From assembly GCA_963717385.1 (NCBI GenBank), contig CAVQWE010000006.1:310001-374000 (forward strand): a stretch of DNA of 64,000 bases. Reading direction: 5' to 3'. Shown here piece by piece: positions 28,824 to 36,755 of the stretch (positions are counted from its first letter, which is position 1; the number at the start of each line of letters is the position of its first letter). Both the position numbers and the translations under genes were made by a program. This stretch comes from Sva-07 sp963717385. Lineage in GTDB: Bacteria > Actinomycetota > Acidimicrobiia > Acidimicrobiales > Ilumatobacteraceae. The notes beneath the pieces were generated by a model, which saw only the letters and a list, made by a program, of their open reading frames with translations, ran no database searches and was not told the DNA's origin.

Positions 28824-29282
28824 TCAGGAATCGTGTCCGGGCGATGAAGCGCCCGGTGCCGACTCGGCGTCGGTGCTGACGTCGCCGACGATCTCGAAGT
28901 CTTCGGGCTCCGGCGGCCGCAACAAGATGTCGATCGCCTGCCACATGCAGTACGCGGGCCCATAGGTGAAGAACGGCAACACGACCGCCAGCACTGCCAA
29001 GACGATGAACATCGGCACCACGTTGACCTCTGGCCATGTCCACGCGACCATGCCGCCGAGAATCAGCATCAGCGGCCCGAACGTGATGATCGCCGTCATC
29101 GCTGCAGCGCCGAGTTCGTACCCCACGTCATCGCGGCGCCACTTGAGCCCGCACGACTGACAGTGCTCGGCTTTCTTGAACCAACCGATGAAGAACGCGC
29201 CCCGGCCACCACACCACGCGCAGTGACGGAAACGCACCTCGAATGAACATTCGAAACAATGCCGGGACGTTTCACGATTCAA
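28824..29282 (-). CDS. DUF983 family membrane protein with zinc-ribbon
   Basis: A 152-residue protein with three CxxC pairs at the N-terminus (HCFEC, HCAWC and HCQSC) followed by GLKWRRDDVGYELGAAAM. Two transmembrane segments follow (about residues 60-80 and 88-108) and then an acidic tail. The third pair with the following DVGYE is the DUF983 signature; those proteins are small membrane proteins of unknown role, sometimes near cytochrome oxidase genes. The additional CxxC pairs suggest a bound zinc. It is upstream of recA, with about 226 bases between, in which the recA promoter lies. Confidence 0.72.
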   Translation of the reverse strand: MNRETSRHCFECSFEVRFRHCAWCGGRGAFFIGWFKKAEHCQSCGLKWRRDDVGYELGAAAMTAIITFGPLMLILGGMVAWTWPEVNVVPMFIVLAVLAVVLPFFTYGPAYCMWQAIDILLRPPEPEDFEIVGDVSTDAESAPGASSPGHDS

Positions 29283-29313
29283 GGTTACGCGCGAGATTTG
29301 TCAGACTCTCAAA

Positions 29314-30123
29314 ATGCGCAGATCGCTCGGGGGCCTCATGTTGATCGCTGCGGCGATCCTCGTCGCTCTGTCGATCGGCGCGTGGTGGCTCCAACGGGTG
29401 GCCTTTTCGCCGTCGAACGATTCGAAGATCGCGTACTCGATCCTCGGCGACGAGGAGATCCGCGGACAGATCGCAACGATCGTCGCCGGTGCCGACGCCC
29501 CAGTGCTCAACGAGTCGCCTGCCGACCTACGCGAGCGCATCGAACGCTACGCACGGATCCCCGATGGTGCTGCGTTGATGAGCGACATCGTGAGCGACGC
29601 CCACGGCCGACTGATCGGAACCTTCGATCGGCGGGTCACCATCGATGCAGAAGAACAGGTCACCATCGTGCGCAACGAGCTCGTGGGCGAGGAGTCGGCG
29701 ATCACGCTTCCCGTTCAGCGGGTTGGGTCGATGGCCTTTCTCCACGACTGGCTCGGATGGTTCGCACTCGGCACTCTCGCTCTCGCCGCGTTGATCACGA
29801 TCGCTGCGGTGTTCCTCAGACCCGAACGTGGCGAGGGCACCTTCGCGCTCGGGGTGTTCTTCGCTGCCACGGCCGGGTCGCTCCTGGTGTTCGGATATCT
29901 GGTTCCACTGTTGCTGCTCCCCGCCTTCTCCGACGACCCGTGGATGGGTGTGTTCGCACGTCTCGCCAACCACCACCGCAATCTCACGCTGCTGCTCGCC
30001 GTGGCATCGCTGGTGATCGCTGCGCTGATCGTGTTCGGCACCAGCAGCCGCCGAGAGCGCCGCCAGCACTCGACGCCGCTCAACGTGGGTCGTTACCGCG
30101 ACGAACGCAGCTGGAGCCGCTGA
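29314..30123 (+). CDS. integral membrane protein, unknown function
   Basis: Unrecognised 269-residue protein. One N-terminal helix (LMLIAAAILVALSIGAWWL) leads to an extracytoplasmic region of about 110 residues, then three helices (about residues 150-170, 183-208 and 222-243) and a basic tail. The external part (EEIRGQIATIVAG, DLRERIERYARIPDGAAL) looks helical. The start at ATG 29314 leaves 31 bases to the divergent DUF983 gene. Confidence 0.7.
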   Translation: MRRSLGGLMLIAAAILVALSIGAWWLQRVAFSPSNDSKIAYSILGDEEIRGQIATIVAGADAPVLNESPADLRERIERYARIPDGAALMSDIVSDAHGRLIGTFDRRVTIDAEEQVTIVRNELVGEESAITLPVQRVGSMAFLHDWLGWFALGTLALAALITIAAVFLRPERGEGTFALGVFFAATAGSLLVFGYLVPLLLLPAFSDDPWMGVFARLANHHRNLTLLLAVASLVIAALIVFGTSSRRERRQHSTPLNVGRYRDERSWSR

Positions 30124-30155
30124 CCGCGCCGAATCGGATCACGATCGGGTCAGCG

Positions 30156-30539
30156 TCAGGATCCGGCGAGCTCGGCGAGCTGACGCTGGTAGCTGGCCAG
30201 GTCGAAGTAGTCGCGCCACAGCGTGATCAGGCCGTCGTCGTCGACCTCGAAGACGCCGGCGAGCGGCAGCTCCAACCAACCGTCACCGATCTGGAACCGG
30301 TCGATGCGCTCGTTGAACACGACGTTGCCGATCTCGTACTGGCGTACGACCACCCAGTCGACCTCGTTCGCATCACCGAGGAACATCTCGAGCGTCGCCG
30401 CCATCGCATCGCGCCCCACAATCGGCTGCATCGGCATGTTCTCGTAGGAGATCGACGGCGACACCATCGCCGCGGCAGCAGCGACATCCTTGCGTTCGAT
30501 GGCTTCGATGAATGCGGTGACGATCTCCGACGGCGACAT
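30156..30539 (-). CDS. SnoaL-like / limonene-1,2-epoxide hydrolase family protein
   Basis: A 127-residue alpha+beta-barrel protein. MSPSEIVTAFIEAIERKDV, the central PIVGRDAMAATLEMFLG and the C-terminal GLITLWRDYFDLASYQRQL match the limonene-1,2-epoxide hydrolase-like branch of the NTF2 fold; the WRDYFD Asp and Arg are the acid/base residues in that enzyme. ATG 30539 is preferred over 30563 because it begins the conserved helix. Substrate unknown. A long inverted repeat lies just upstream. Confidence 0.8.
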   Translation of the reverse strand: MSPSEIVTAFIEAIERKDVAAAAAMVSPSISYENMPMQPIVGRDAMAATLEMFLGDANEVDWVVVRQYEIGNVVFNERIDRFQIGDGWLELPLAGVFEVDDDGLITLWRDYFDLASYQRQLAELAGS

Positions 30540-30570
30540 GGCTCGATCGTACGTAGACCGCAACCCCCGG

Positions 30571-30627
30571 CCCGTTCTCGTGAACTCGTGCCGGAACAGT
30601 TCTCCGCACGAGGTTTTCGAGAACGGG
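30571..30627. repeat. 57-base nested inverted repeat in a divergent promoter region
   Basis: Outer arms CCCGTTCTCG (30571-30580) and CGAGAACGGG (30618-30627) are perfectly complementary. Nested inside are CTCGTGC (30585-30591) and GCACGAG (30606-30612), then GAA/TTC round a small loop. It lies between divergently read SnoaL-like and acyl-CoA dehydrogenase genes. It may be an operator for both, or a remnant of a small palindromic element. Confidence 0.6.
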
Positions 30628-30694
30628 TGGCCGCGGCTCGATCGACGTCCCTACGATCACCGTCGTTCGGTTCGAGACCCGAGGAGGGCCAGCG

Positions 30695-31921
30695 ATGTTC
30701 CAGTGGAGTGACGAGCACCAGATGATCCGCGATGCGGTGAAGAGATTCGTCGACGACGAGATCCGCCCGCACGTCGACGATCTCGAACACGGCGACATGG
30801 CCCCGTACGACATCTTGCGCAAGCTGTTCGCCACGTTCGGGATGGACGCAATGGCCCGCGAAGGTTTCAAGAAGGGCATCGAGCGCGAACGGGCGATCGA
30901 AGCCGGCGAGGACGTCGGCGACAAGCCGTCACGTGGCGGTGATGGGGGCGGGATGTCGCTGATCCCGATCATCGAGCTGTGCCGGGTGTGTCCCGGCATG
31001 GTGACGGCGATGGGGGTGTCGATGGGGCTCACCTCGGCGTCGATCATGTCGAAGGGAACCATCGCCCAGAAGGAACGATGGGCGCTCGACCTGCTCACGA
31101 TGGACAAGATCGGTGCGTGGGCGATCACCGAACCCGGCAGCGGCTCCGATGCCTTCGGCTCGATGCGCTCGACGGCGCGACGTGACGGCGACGAGTACAT
31201 CCTCAACGGCTCGAAGACGTTCATCACGAACGGCCCCTACGCGGACACCACGGTGTTCATCTGCAAGCTCGACGACGGCGAGACTCCGGCCGACCAGCGC
31301 AAGGTGTTGTCGTTCGTGCTCGACCGGGGCATGCCGGGCTTCGAGCAGTCGAAGCCGCTGCGCAAGATGGGCATGCACTCCTCCCCCACCGGGGAACTGT
31401 TCCTCGACGACGTACGCGTCGGCCGCGACCGGCTGATCGGCGAGACCGAGGACCTGCCCAAGGGTGGCCGCGACGGCGCCAAGGCCACGTTCCAGCAGGA
31501 ACGCTCCGGCGTGGCGGCGATGGCTCTCGGGATCATCGAAGAGTGCCTGCAACTCAGCGTGCAGTACGCGAAGGACCGGGTGCAGTTCGGCAAGCCCATC
31601 GGCGAGTTCCAACTGATCCAGGACAAGCTGGCCCGCATGGAGGTCGCCCGCCTCAACGTGCAGAACCTGGTGTTCCGCACGATGGAGATGGGCGCCGCCG
31701 GCGTCGACATGACCCTGGCCGAAGCCTCGGCGATGAAGCTCTACTCGGCCCGTGCAGCCACCGAGGTCGCGCTCGAAGCGGTGCAGCTGTTCGGCGGCAA
31801 CGGGTACATGAGCGAGTTCCGCGTCGAGCAGCTCGCTCGTGATGCGAAGGTGCTGCAGATCTACGCCGGAACCGACGAGATCCAGATCACCGCAATCGCC
31901 AAGGATCTCCTCCGAGGCTGA
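30695..31921 (+). CDS. acyl-CoA dehydrogenase
   Basis: FAD flavoprotein, 408 residues, oxidising acyl-CoA thioesters. FAD and substrate motifs: DKIGAWAITEPGSGSDAFGS (about residue 145), GSKTFITNGPYAD, the helical C-terminal domain with YAKDRVQFGKPIGEFQLIQ and QLFGGNGYMSEFRVEQLARD, ending IYAGTDEIQ. The YEG glutamate used by medium-chain enzymes is Ala here (YAG), so a Glu elsewhere must serve as base, as in isovaleryl-type enzymes. ATG 30695 is preceded by GAGG. An unusually long central loop (residues 60-90) with GGDGGG is present. Confidence 0.92.
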   Translation: MFQWSDEHQMIRDAVKRFVDDEIRPHVDDLEHGDMAPYDILRKLFATFGMDAMAREGFKKGIERERAIEAGEDVGDKPSRGGDGGGMSLIPIIELCRVCPGMVTAMGVSMGLTSASIMSKGTIAQKERWALDLLTMDKIGAWAITEPGSGSDAFGSMRSTARRDGDEYILNGSKTFITNGPYADTTVFICKLDDGETPADQRKVLSFVLDRGMPGFEQSKPLRKMGMHSSPTGELFLDDVRVGRDRLIGETEDLPKGGRDGAKATFQQERSGVAAMALGIIEECLQLSVQYAKDRVQFGKPIGEFQLIQDKLARMEVARLNVQNLVFRTMEMGAAGVDMTLAEASAMKLYSARAATEVALEAVQLFGGNGYMSEFRVEQLARDAKVLQIYAGTDEIQITAIAKDLLRG

Positions 31922-31931
31922 AAACCGACAA

Positions 31932-31962
31932 GGGACAACACGGGTCTGACCCGTGTTGTCCC
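31932..31962. terminator. perfect 14-bp hairpin, bidirectional terminator
   Basis: GGGACAACACGGGT-CTG-ACCCGTGTTGTCCC lies between the end of the acyl-CoA dehydrogenase gene and the tRNA-Lys gene. On the minus strand it is followed by a T-rich TTGTCGGTTTTC, fitting termination of the tRNA transcript; it could also end the plus-strand gene. Confidence 0.75.
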
Positions 31963-31966
31963 ATCG

Positions 31967-32038
31967 TGCTTCCCCTGGGATTCGAACCCAGAACCAATGG
32001 ATTAAGAGTCCACTGCTCTGCCATTGAGCTAGAGAAGC
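31967..32038 (-). tRNA. tRNA-Lys (anticodon CTT)
   Basis: The minus strand folds as a complete cloverleaf of 72 bases. Acceptor GCTTCTC pairs with GGGAAGC (one G-U). The anticodon loop is CTCTTAA with CTT, and the T arm is CTGGG-TTCGAAT-CCCAG. CCA is not encoded. Reads AAG codons. Confidence 0.95.
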
Positions 32039-32043
32039 AAGCG

Positions 32044-32091
32044 GCGTGAGAGGGTACCGAGCGATCGCTCGCTCCGACACCCTCTCAGCGC
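32044..32091 (-). terminator. hairpin between tRNA-His and tRNA-Lys
   Basis: TGAGAGGGT (32047-32055) and ACCCTCTCA (32079-32087) are complementary, with flanking GCG/CGC and an inner 12-base palindrome GAGCGATCGCTC. It may end the tRNA-His transcript or direct processing of a joint transcript; no T-run is visible. Confidence 0.45.
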
Positions 32092-32101
32092 CTGCGTATG
32101 G

Positions 32102-32175
32102 GGTGGCCAAGGGGACTTGAACCCCCAACCGCCAGGATCACAACCTGGTGCTCTACCTGTTGAGCTATGACCACC
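32102..32175 (-). tRNA. tRNA-His (anticodon GTG)
   Basis: Minus-strand cloverleaf. Acceptor GTGGTCA pairs with TGGCCAC, the anticodon loop is TTGTGAT with GTG, and the T loop is TTCAAGT. The extra 5' G (G-1) specific for tRNA-His is encoded at 32175 and faces discriminator C73. Confidence 0.95.
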
Positions 32176-32237
32176 ATGTGGGCGACCAGTCTGCCAGGTC
32201 GGACTGCGAACGCCACCAGCGATTCACCCCGATCGCA

Positions 32238-33264
32238 TCAGCCGCCAGGAACCAGCGCCACCTTGCCGGCAACCCGACGTTCGGCGAGATCACGCAAGGC
32301 ACGGGCCGCATGTGCGAGCGGGTAGGTCACCGGCTCGACAGGATCGAGATCGCCTGCGCCGATCAGTTCGACCACCTCGGCCAGCAACGCTCGGTTCGCA
32401 TCCTGATGACGACCGGCCCACGCTCCCCAATCGACGCCGGTGATCCTGCGGTTGCGAAGCAGCACCTGGTTCGCCGGCAACTTCGGAATTCCGGCCACGA
32501 AGCCGATCACGAGGTACTGGCCGTCTTCGCCGAGCGCTCGAACCGCGACTTCGCCAGTGGCACCACCGACGGGGTCGTAGACCAGATCGACGCCGCCACG
32601 GTCGGCTCGGTCGTCGAACGAAGCAGCAAACGCCTTGGCGGCGTCCTTGATCCCGGCAGCGTCGAGGGTCGAGTTGTCGATCGTTGCCATCGCGCCGCGA
32701 GATTCGGCGAGTGCACGCTTCTCGGGTGTGGACGCCGCTGCGATCACCCGAAGCCCCAGCGCGGCGCCGATGTCGACGGCAGCGAGGCCGACACCGCTAC
32801 CGGCGCCGAGGACCAACATCGTGTCGCCCGCCACTGCGCCGGCGCGCACGGTGAGCGCATACCAGCCGGTGAGATAGCTCTGCATGAAGGTGGCAGCCTG
32901 GCCATCGGTGAGCGACTCGGGAATCGCCACGAGCTGCCGCGGCGACACCAGCCACTTCACTGGCAAAGCCGCCGAGCCCCACGTTCGCGAAGACCCGGTC
33001 GCCGATCGCCATCCCCCCGACCCCGTCGGCCAACTCGGCACCGAGTTCGGTGATCCGCCCGACCACCTCTCCCCCGGGAACGAACGGCGTCGACGGCTTG
33101 ATCTGATACAGCCCCTGCACGAAGAGGCCGTCGACGAAATTGACACCGGACGCCGAGACAGCGAGTCGCACCTGGCCCGCGCCGAGCTCGAGCGAGTCAC
33201 GTTCGACCACCTGCAGGTTCTCGATCGGACCGAACTCGGCGCACTCGACCGCCGTGTAGGTCAT
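32238..33264 (-). CDS. NADPH:quinone oxidoreductase-like zinc-free MDR dehydrogenase (frame broken near 32955)
   Basis: Medium-chain dehydrogenase/reductase of about 341 residues. N-terminal GroES-like domain: GVNFVDGLFVQGLYQIKPSTPF and PGGEVVGRITELG. After a one-base break near 32955 the protein continues WLVSPRQLVAIPESLTDGQAA. The Rossmann domain carries VLGAGSGVGLAAVDIGAALG, VDLVYDPVGG and GKVALVPGG, typical of QOR and enoyl reductases. No catalytic zinc ligands are visible. ATG 33264 overlaps the stop of the upstream DUF2889 gene (ATGA), so the two are coupled. Confidence 0.88.
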
Positions 33265-33968
33265 CCCTGCATCCGCTTGCGCCACTCGTCGGGCTTCAAC
33301 CCCAGTTTCACCATTCGCTCGACAGCCCACACCGGCGGCTCCATTGCCCCACCCGATTCGAGGTGGCGGACCTGTTCGCCGTCCTCGGCCCAGATGTGAC
33401 ACGTGTTGAGGTTGGTCTGCCACATCATGCGGCGCTGCTCGGCGGTGGGCTCGGGCATGTCGTCGCCGAGCCGATGCGCAATCGATGCCCGCATCGACCA
33501 CATGCACTGGATCGCCACCGGCGCCATGGCCTGCAGCAAGGCGGTGGTGTGCGTGCACCCACGGGGGCCACCGAACAGCTCGCGCACTCTGTGGGTGAAG
33601 CCACGAGCGATCGACAGACCGACGAGCTTGTCGTAGTGCCCTTCGATGCGAGGGCACTCCTCGTGGGGATGCGTTTCGAGGCCGACCTTGGCTCCGACGA
33701 TCTCCATCGACGGGAACGCGATCTCGAGATCGATCTGCATGTGGTGGATCGTCAACGGGTCGGGGTCGCTGTCGACGTAGAGCCCCGGTGGCTTCTGGTC
33801 GCGCACTGCGCCACGGATCAACAACAGGTCGTCGCTCTTTCGGAAAGCGCGCACCCGGTACTCGCGATCGTGCAGCACTTCGAGCGGCTCGCCATCGTCG
33901 CCGAGCGGGTCGGACGGCAGAACCGTCGAGTGGTCGAACAGGTCGTCGGTGAGGGTCGCAGCGGCCAT
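33261..33968 (-). CDS. DUF2889 family protein
   Basis: A 235-residue protein with the DUF2889 pattern: IHHMQIDLEIAFPSMEIVGAK (central), HPHEECPRIEGHYDKLVGLS, GFTHRVRELFGGPRGCTHTT and LLQAMAPVAIQ. Conserved His, Glu and Cys residues could form a metal site, but the function of the family is unknown. The start MAAATLTDDLFDHSTVLPSDP at 33968 fits homologous N-termini. It is coupled by a 4-base overlap to the quinone oxidoreductase gene, suggesting a joint pathway, and is divergent from the GNAT cassette. Confidence 0.82.
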   Translation of the reverse strand: MAAATLTDDLFDHSTVLPSDPLGDDGEPLEVLHDREYRVRAFRKSDDLLLIRGAVRDQKPPGLYVDSDPDPLTIHHMQIDLEIAFPSMEIVGAKVGLETHPHEECPRIEGHYDKLVGLSIARGFTHRVRELFGGPRGCTHTTALLQAMAPVAIQCMWSMRASIAHRLGDDMPEPTAEQRRMMWQTNLNTCHIWAEDGEQVRHLESGGAMEPPVWAVERMVKLGLKPDEWRKRMQG

Positions 33969-34024
33969 CGCTGCAAGGTATCCCAGGCCATTCCGCCACC
34001 TCCGATCGGCCAGACTGCAGCTCG

Positions 34025-34639
34025 ATGAATCGCCTCGTTGCACCTCCCCTCAGCGGCCGCTTCGTATCGCTGGAACCACTGACGGCCGAACACATCGATT
34101 CGATCGCTTCCGCCGGAGCCGACGATCGCAGCAGCTTCGGCTACACCCAGGTTCCCGACGGTCGCTCCGACGCCGCCGAGTACGTCAGCTGGCTGCTCGA
34201 CGACGCAGCCAACGATCGTGCCGCCCCATTCGTCCAGCGTCGGCTCAGCGATGGCGAGGTCGTCGGCTGCACCCGATTCCTCCACCCGCTGTGGCCACTC
34301 GGGCGCACCGATCCCGACGAAGTGGAGATCGGCGGCACTTGGCTGTGCGCCTCGGCGCAGCGCAGCGCCATCAACACCGAGGCCAAACTCCTGCTCCTCA
34401 CGTACGCGTTCGAGATGTGGGGTGTCCAGCGTGTGGCGATCTGCACCGATTCCCGCAACGTCCAGAGTCGACACGCGATCGAACGCATCGGCGCACGCTT
34501 CGAGGGCGAGCTGCGACGCCACCGTCGCTCGACCCGCGCCGGCGAGGCCGACCAACTGCGAGACACCGCGACGTATTCGATCACCAACGAGGACTGGCCT
34601 GCCGTACAGGTGTCGCTCATCGAGCGGCTCTCCCGATGA
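34025..34639 (+). CDS. GNAT acetyltransferase, RimJ/RimL-like
   Basis: A 204-residue N-acetyltransferase of the RimJ/RimL type. The pattern RFVSLEPLTAEHIDSI at the start, EIGGTWLCASAQRSAINTEAKLLLL (acetyl-CoA region) and RVAICTDSRNVQSRHAIERIGARFEGELRRH at the C-terminus are family hallmarks. Substrates may be protein N-termini or small amines. Its stop overlaps the next start (ATGA at 34636). It opens a four-gene run of overlapping or nearly abutting genes. Confidence 0.88.
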   Translation: MNRLVAPPLSGRFVSLEPLTAEHIDSIASAGADDRSSFGYTQVPDGRSDAAEYVSWLLDDAANDRAAPFVQRRLSDGEVVGCTRFLHPLWPLGRTDPDEVEIGGTWLCASAQRSAINTEAKLLLLTYAFEMWGVQRVAICTDSRNVQSRHAIERIGARFEGELRRHRRSTRAGEADQLRDTATYSITNEDWPAVQVSLIERLSR

Positions 34640-35505
34640 CGGCGAGCGGGAGAATGCGCGATGCAGCTCGATCCGTCGTAACGTCGGATCCGGTGCCGCT
34701 CTCACACAGTTCCGTCAGACTCAGCCATGCCATCATCGTCGGCTTGGCGGCCGGGCTGCTCGGAGGCCTCTTCGGCGTCGGCGGCGGGCTGATCATCGTG
34801 CCGGGACTCGTCAGTCTCGCCGGCATGGACCGTCGCCTTGCCCACGGCACATCGCTCGCTGCCACGTTGCCGATCGCCGCCGCCAGCCTGATCACCTACG
34901 TCTCACACGGCAACGTCGATTGGCCGGTCGCACTGTTCCTGGCCATCGGAGCGATCGTCGGCGCGATCGTCGGCACCACGCTGTTGCAGATCATCCCGAA
35001 GAACGTGCTGATCGTGGTCTTCGTGATCACGGTGCTGGCCACAGCCACTCGCCTCGCCGTGAGCACCGATTCCACCGGGCGCACCGACCTCACGGTGGCG
35101 ATGGCGCTGCTGCTCGTGGCTGTCGGGCTGCTCACCGGCACCCTCGCCGGGCTGCTCGGCATCGGCGGCGGCGTGATCATGGTGCCAGCGATGGTCGTGC
35201 TGCTCGGCATGGTCCCGGTGGTCGCCAAGGGCACCTCGGTGGCGGTGATCGTGCCCACTGCGATCATGGGCACCATCCGCAACCGCAAGAAGTCGAACGC
35301 CGACATGCGAGTGGCTGCAGTGGTCGGCGGATTCGGCGCAGTGAGCGCCATCGTCGGCGGCACGATCTCCGACCGGATGAGCGACCAGGTCTCCAACGTC
35401 ATGTTCGCTGCCCTGCTCGTGTTCGTTGCGATCACGCAGTTGCTGTCGCTGCGGTCGAAGCCCGCCGTTGCCGCCCCCGAGCCGTCGGTTCCCGCAAGCG
35501 ACTGA
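34636..35505 (+). CDS. TauE/SafE (TSUP) family sulfur-anion exporter-like membrane protein
   Basis: A 289-residue membrane protein with two homologous halves. Each half opens with a Gly-rich helix: GLLGGLFGVGGGLIIVPG near residue 36 and GLLGIGGGVIMVPAMVVLL near 172, the TSUP signature. About eight transmembrane helices are expected. Family members export sulfite, sulfoacetate or other organosulfur anions. The ATG at 34636 overlaps the GNAT stop. The substrate cannot be told from this context. Confidence 0.88.
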   Translation: MTASGRMRDAARSVVTSDPVPLSHSSVRLSHAIIVGLAAGLLGGLFGVGGGLIIVPGLVSLAGMDRRLAHGTSLAATLPIAAASLITYVSHGNVDWPVALFLAIGAIVGAIVGTTLLQIIPKNVLIVVFVITVLATATRLAVSTDSTGRTDLTVAMALLLVAVGLLTGTLAGLLGIGGGVIMVPAMVVLLGMVPVVAKGTSVAVIVPTAIMGTIRNRKKSNADMRVAAVVGGFGAVSAIVGGTISDRMSDQVSNVMFAALLVFVAITQLLSLRSKPAVAAPEPSVPASD

Positions 35506-35507
35506 TC

Positions 35508-36101
35508 GTGCTCGCGCTCGTCGTCGTCGCCCACCCATCGACCAGCAGCTACTGCCATGCGCTTGGCGCACGTGCAGAGACCGGACTGCTCGCTGCAGGG
35601 CACGAGGTCGTGGTCCTCGACCTCTACCAGCAGGGCTTCGGCGTTGCGATGACCGCCGACGAGCGTCACGCCTACCACGGCGACAACCCGATCCTCGACC
35701 CGCTCGTGGCCGAACACGCTGCACTCGTGCAGCGCGCCGAGGTCATCGTGTTCGTGTACCCCACCTGGTGGAGCGGGCTCCCCGCGATCCTCAAGGGTTG
35801 GCTCGAACGAGTGATGGTTCCGGGCGTCGGGTTCGTCCTCGACGAGCGCACCAACAAGGTGCGCCCGGGTCTCGGCCAGATGCGCCGCCTGGTCGGGATC
35901 GCCACCTATGGGTCGCCGCGCTCGTATGTCCGCCTCGTCAACGACAACGGCCGGCGCATCATCACACGAGCGTTGCGGATGAGCTGCGGGATGCGCGTGC
36001 GCACGTCATGGTTCGGGCTGTACGCAATCGACACCTCCACAGCTGCGCAACGCCAGTCGTTCCTGGCCACGGTCGAGCAGCAGATGGCACGCCTTCGATG
36101 A
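35508..36101 (+). CDS. flavodoxin-fold NAD(P)H oxidoreductase, tandem copy 1
   Basis: A 197-residue FMN/FAD oxidoreductase of the NQO/MdaB/KefF type. LVVVAHPSTSSYCHALGARA at the N-terminus, HGDNPILDPL and VIVFVYPTWWSGLPAILKGWLERV (flavin-binding Trp-Trp loop) are diagnostic. GTG 35508 lies two bases after the TSUP stop. The stop overlaps the start of copy 2 (ATGA, 36098). A paralogue of exactly the same length follows. Confidence 0.85.
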   Translation: MLALVVVAHPSTSSYCHALGARAETGLLAAGHEVVVLDLYQQGFGVAMTADERHAYHGDNPILDPLVAEHAALVQRAEVIVFVYPTWWSGLPAILKGWLERVMVPGVGFVLDERTNKVRPGLGQMRRLVGIATYGSPRSYVRLVNDNGRRIITRALRMSCGMRVRTSWFGLYAIDTSTAAQRQSFLATVEQQMARLR

Positions 36102-36691
36102 CCGCCCGCGCACTCGTGGTGTACTGCCACCCACTCGAGGAGTCGTTCGTGGCAGCCGTTCGCGACCGGGTGGTCGCCGGGCTCACCGCTGGCGGCGCGG
36201 AGGTCCGCCTGAGCGATCTGTACGCCGACGGATTCGACCCAGCGTTCAGTGCCGACGAACGAGCCAACCATCTCGTGGCGGGAACTGATCCATCGATCGA
36301 GTCCTACGCCGACGATCTGCAATGGTGCGACACCCTCGTCTTGGTGTATCCCACCTGGTGGTCGGGGCAGCCGGCGATGCTGAAGGGCTGGATGGACCGG
36401 GTGTGGGTGAACGGCGTCGCCTGGACGCTGCCCGAGGGTGCGAATCGCTTGAAACCGGGCTTGCGCAACGTGCGCCGATTGGTCGCAGTGACCACGCACG
36501 GCTCATCGAAGTTCATCAACATGGTCGAGGGTGAGACCGGCAAGCGCACGCTCACCCGCAGCCTGCGAACCATGTGCCACCCGCTCGCTCGCACCACCTG
36601 GGTCGCGATGTACGGCATCGACACCGCGTCCGACGACCAGCGCACGGCATTCCTCGAGCGAGTCGAACGCCGCACCCGCCGCCTCGCCTGA
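36098..36691 (+). CDS. flavodoxin-fold NAD(P)H oxidoreductase, tandem copy 2
   Basis: 197 residues, clearly paralogous to copy 1: ALVVYCHPLEESFVAAVRDR, LVLVYPTWWSGQPAMLKGWMDRV, GVAWTL and THGSSKFINMVEGETGKR. Two paralogues in tandem may form a heterodimer, since NQO-type enzymes are dimers with the active site at the interface. Coupled by ATGA overlap. The gene ends 53 bases before convergent psuG. Confidence 0.85.
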   Translation: MTARALVVYCHPLEESFVAAVRDRVVAGLTAGGAEVRLSDLYADGFDPAFSADERANHLVAGTDPSIESYADDLQWCDTLVLVYPTWWSGQPAMLKGWMDRVWVNGVAWTLPEGANRLKPGLRNVRRLVAVTTHGSSKFINMVEGETGKRTLTRSLRTMCHPLARTTWVAMYGIDTASDDQRTAFLERVERRTRRLA

Positions 36692-36708
36692 GCGAACCCC
36701 CTCCGGGG

Positions 36709-36755
36709 AATGAGTCGTTCGCGCGCACGGGTCGCGCTCGAAACTCATCGCATCG
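36709..36755. repeat. intergenic hairpin element, copy 1
   Basis: On the minus strand the sequence begins GCGATGAGTTTC, then AGCGCGACC, and ends in a partly complementary ACTCATTC. It sits at the convergent junction between tandem oxidoreductase copy 2 and psuG, overlapping the psuG stop. A similar sequence occurs at 41327-41369, also between convergent genes. Confidence 0.45.
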
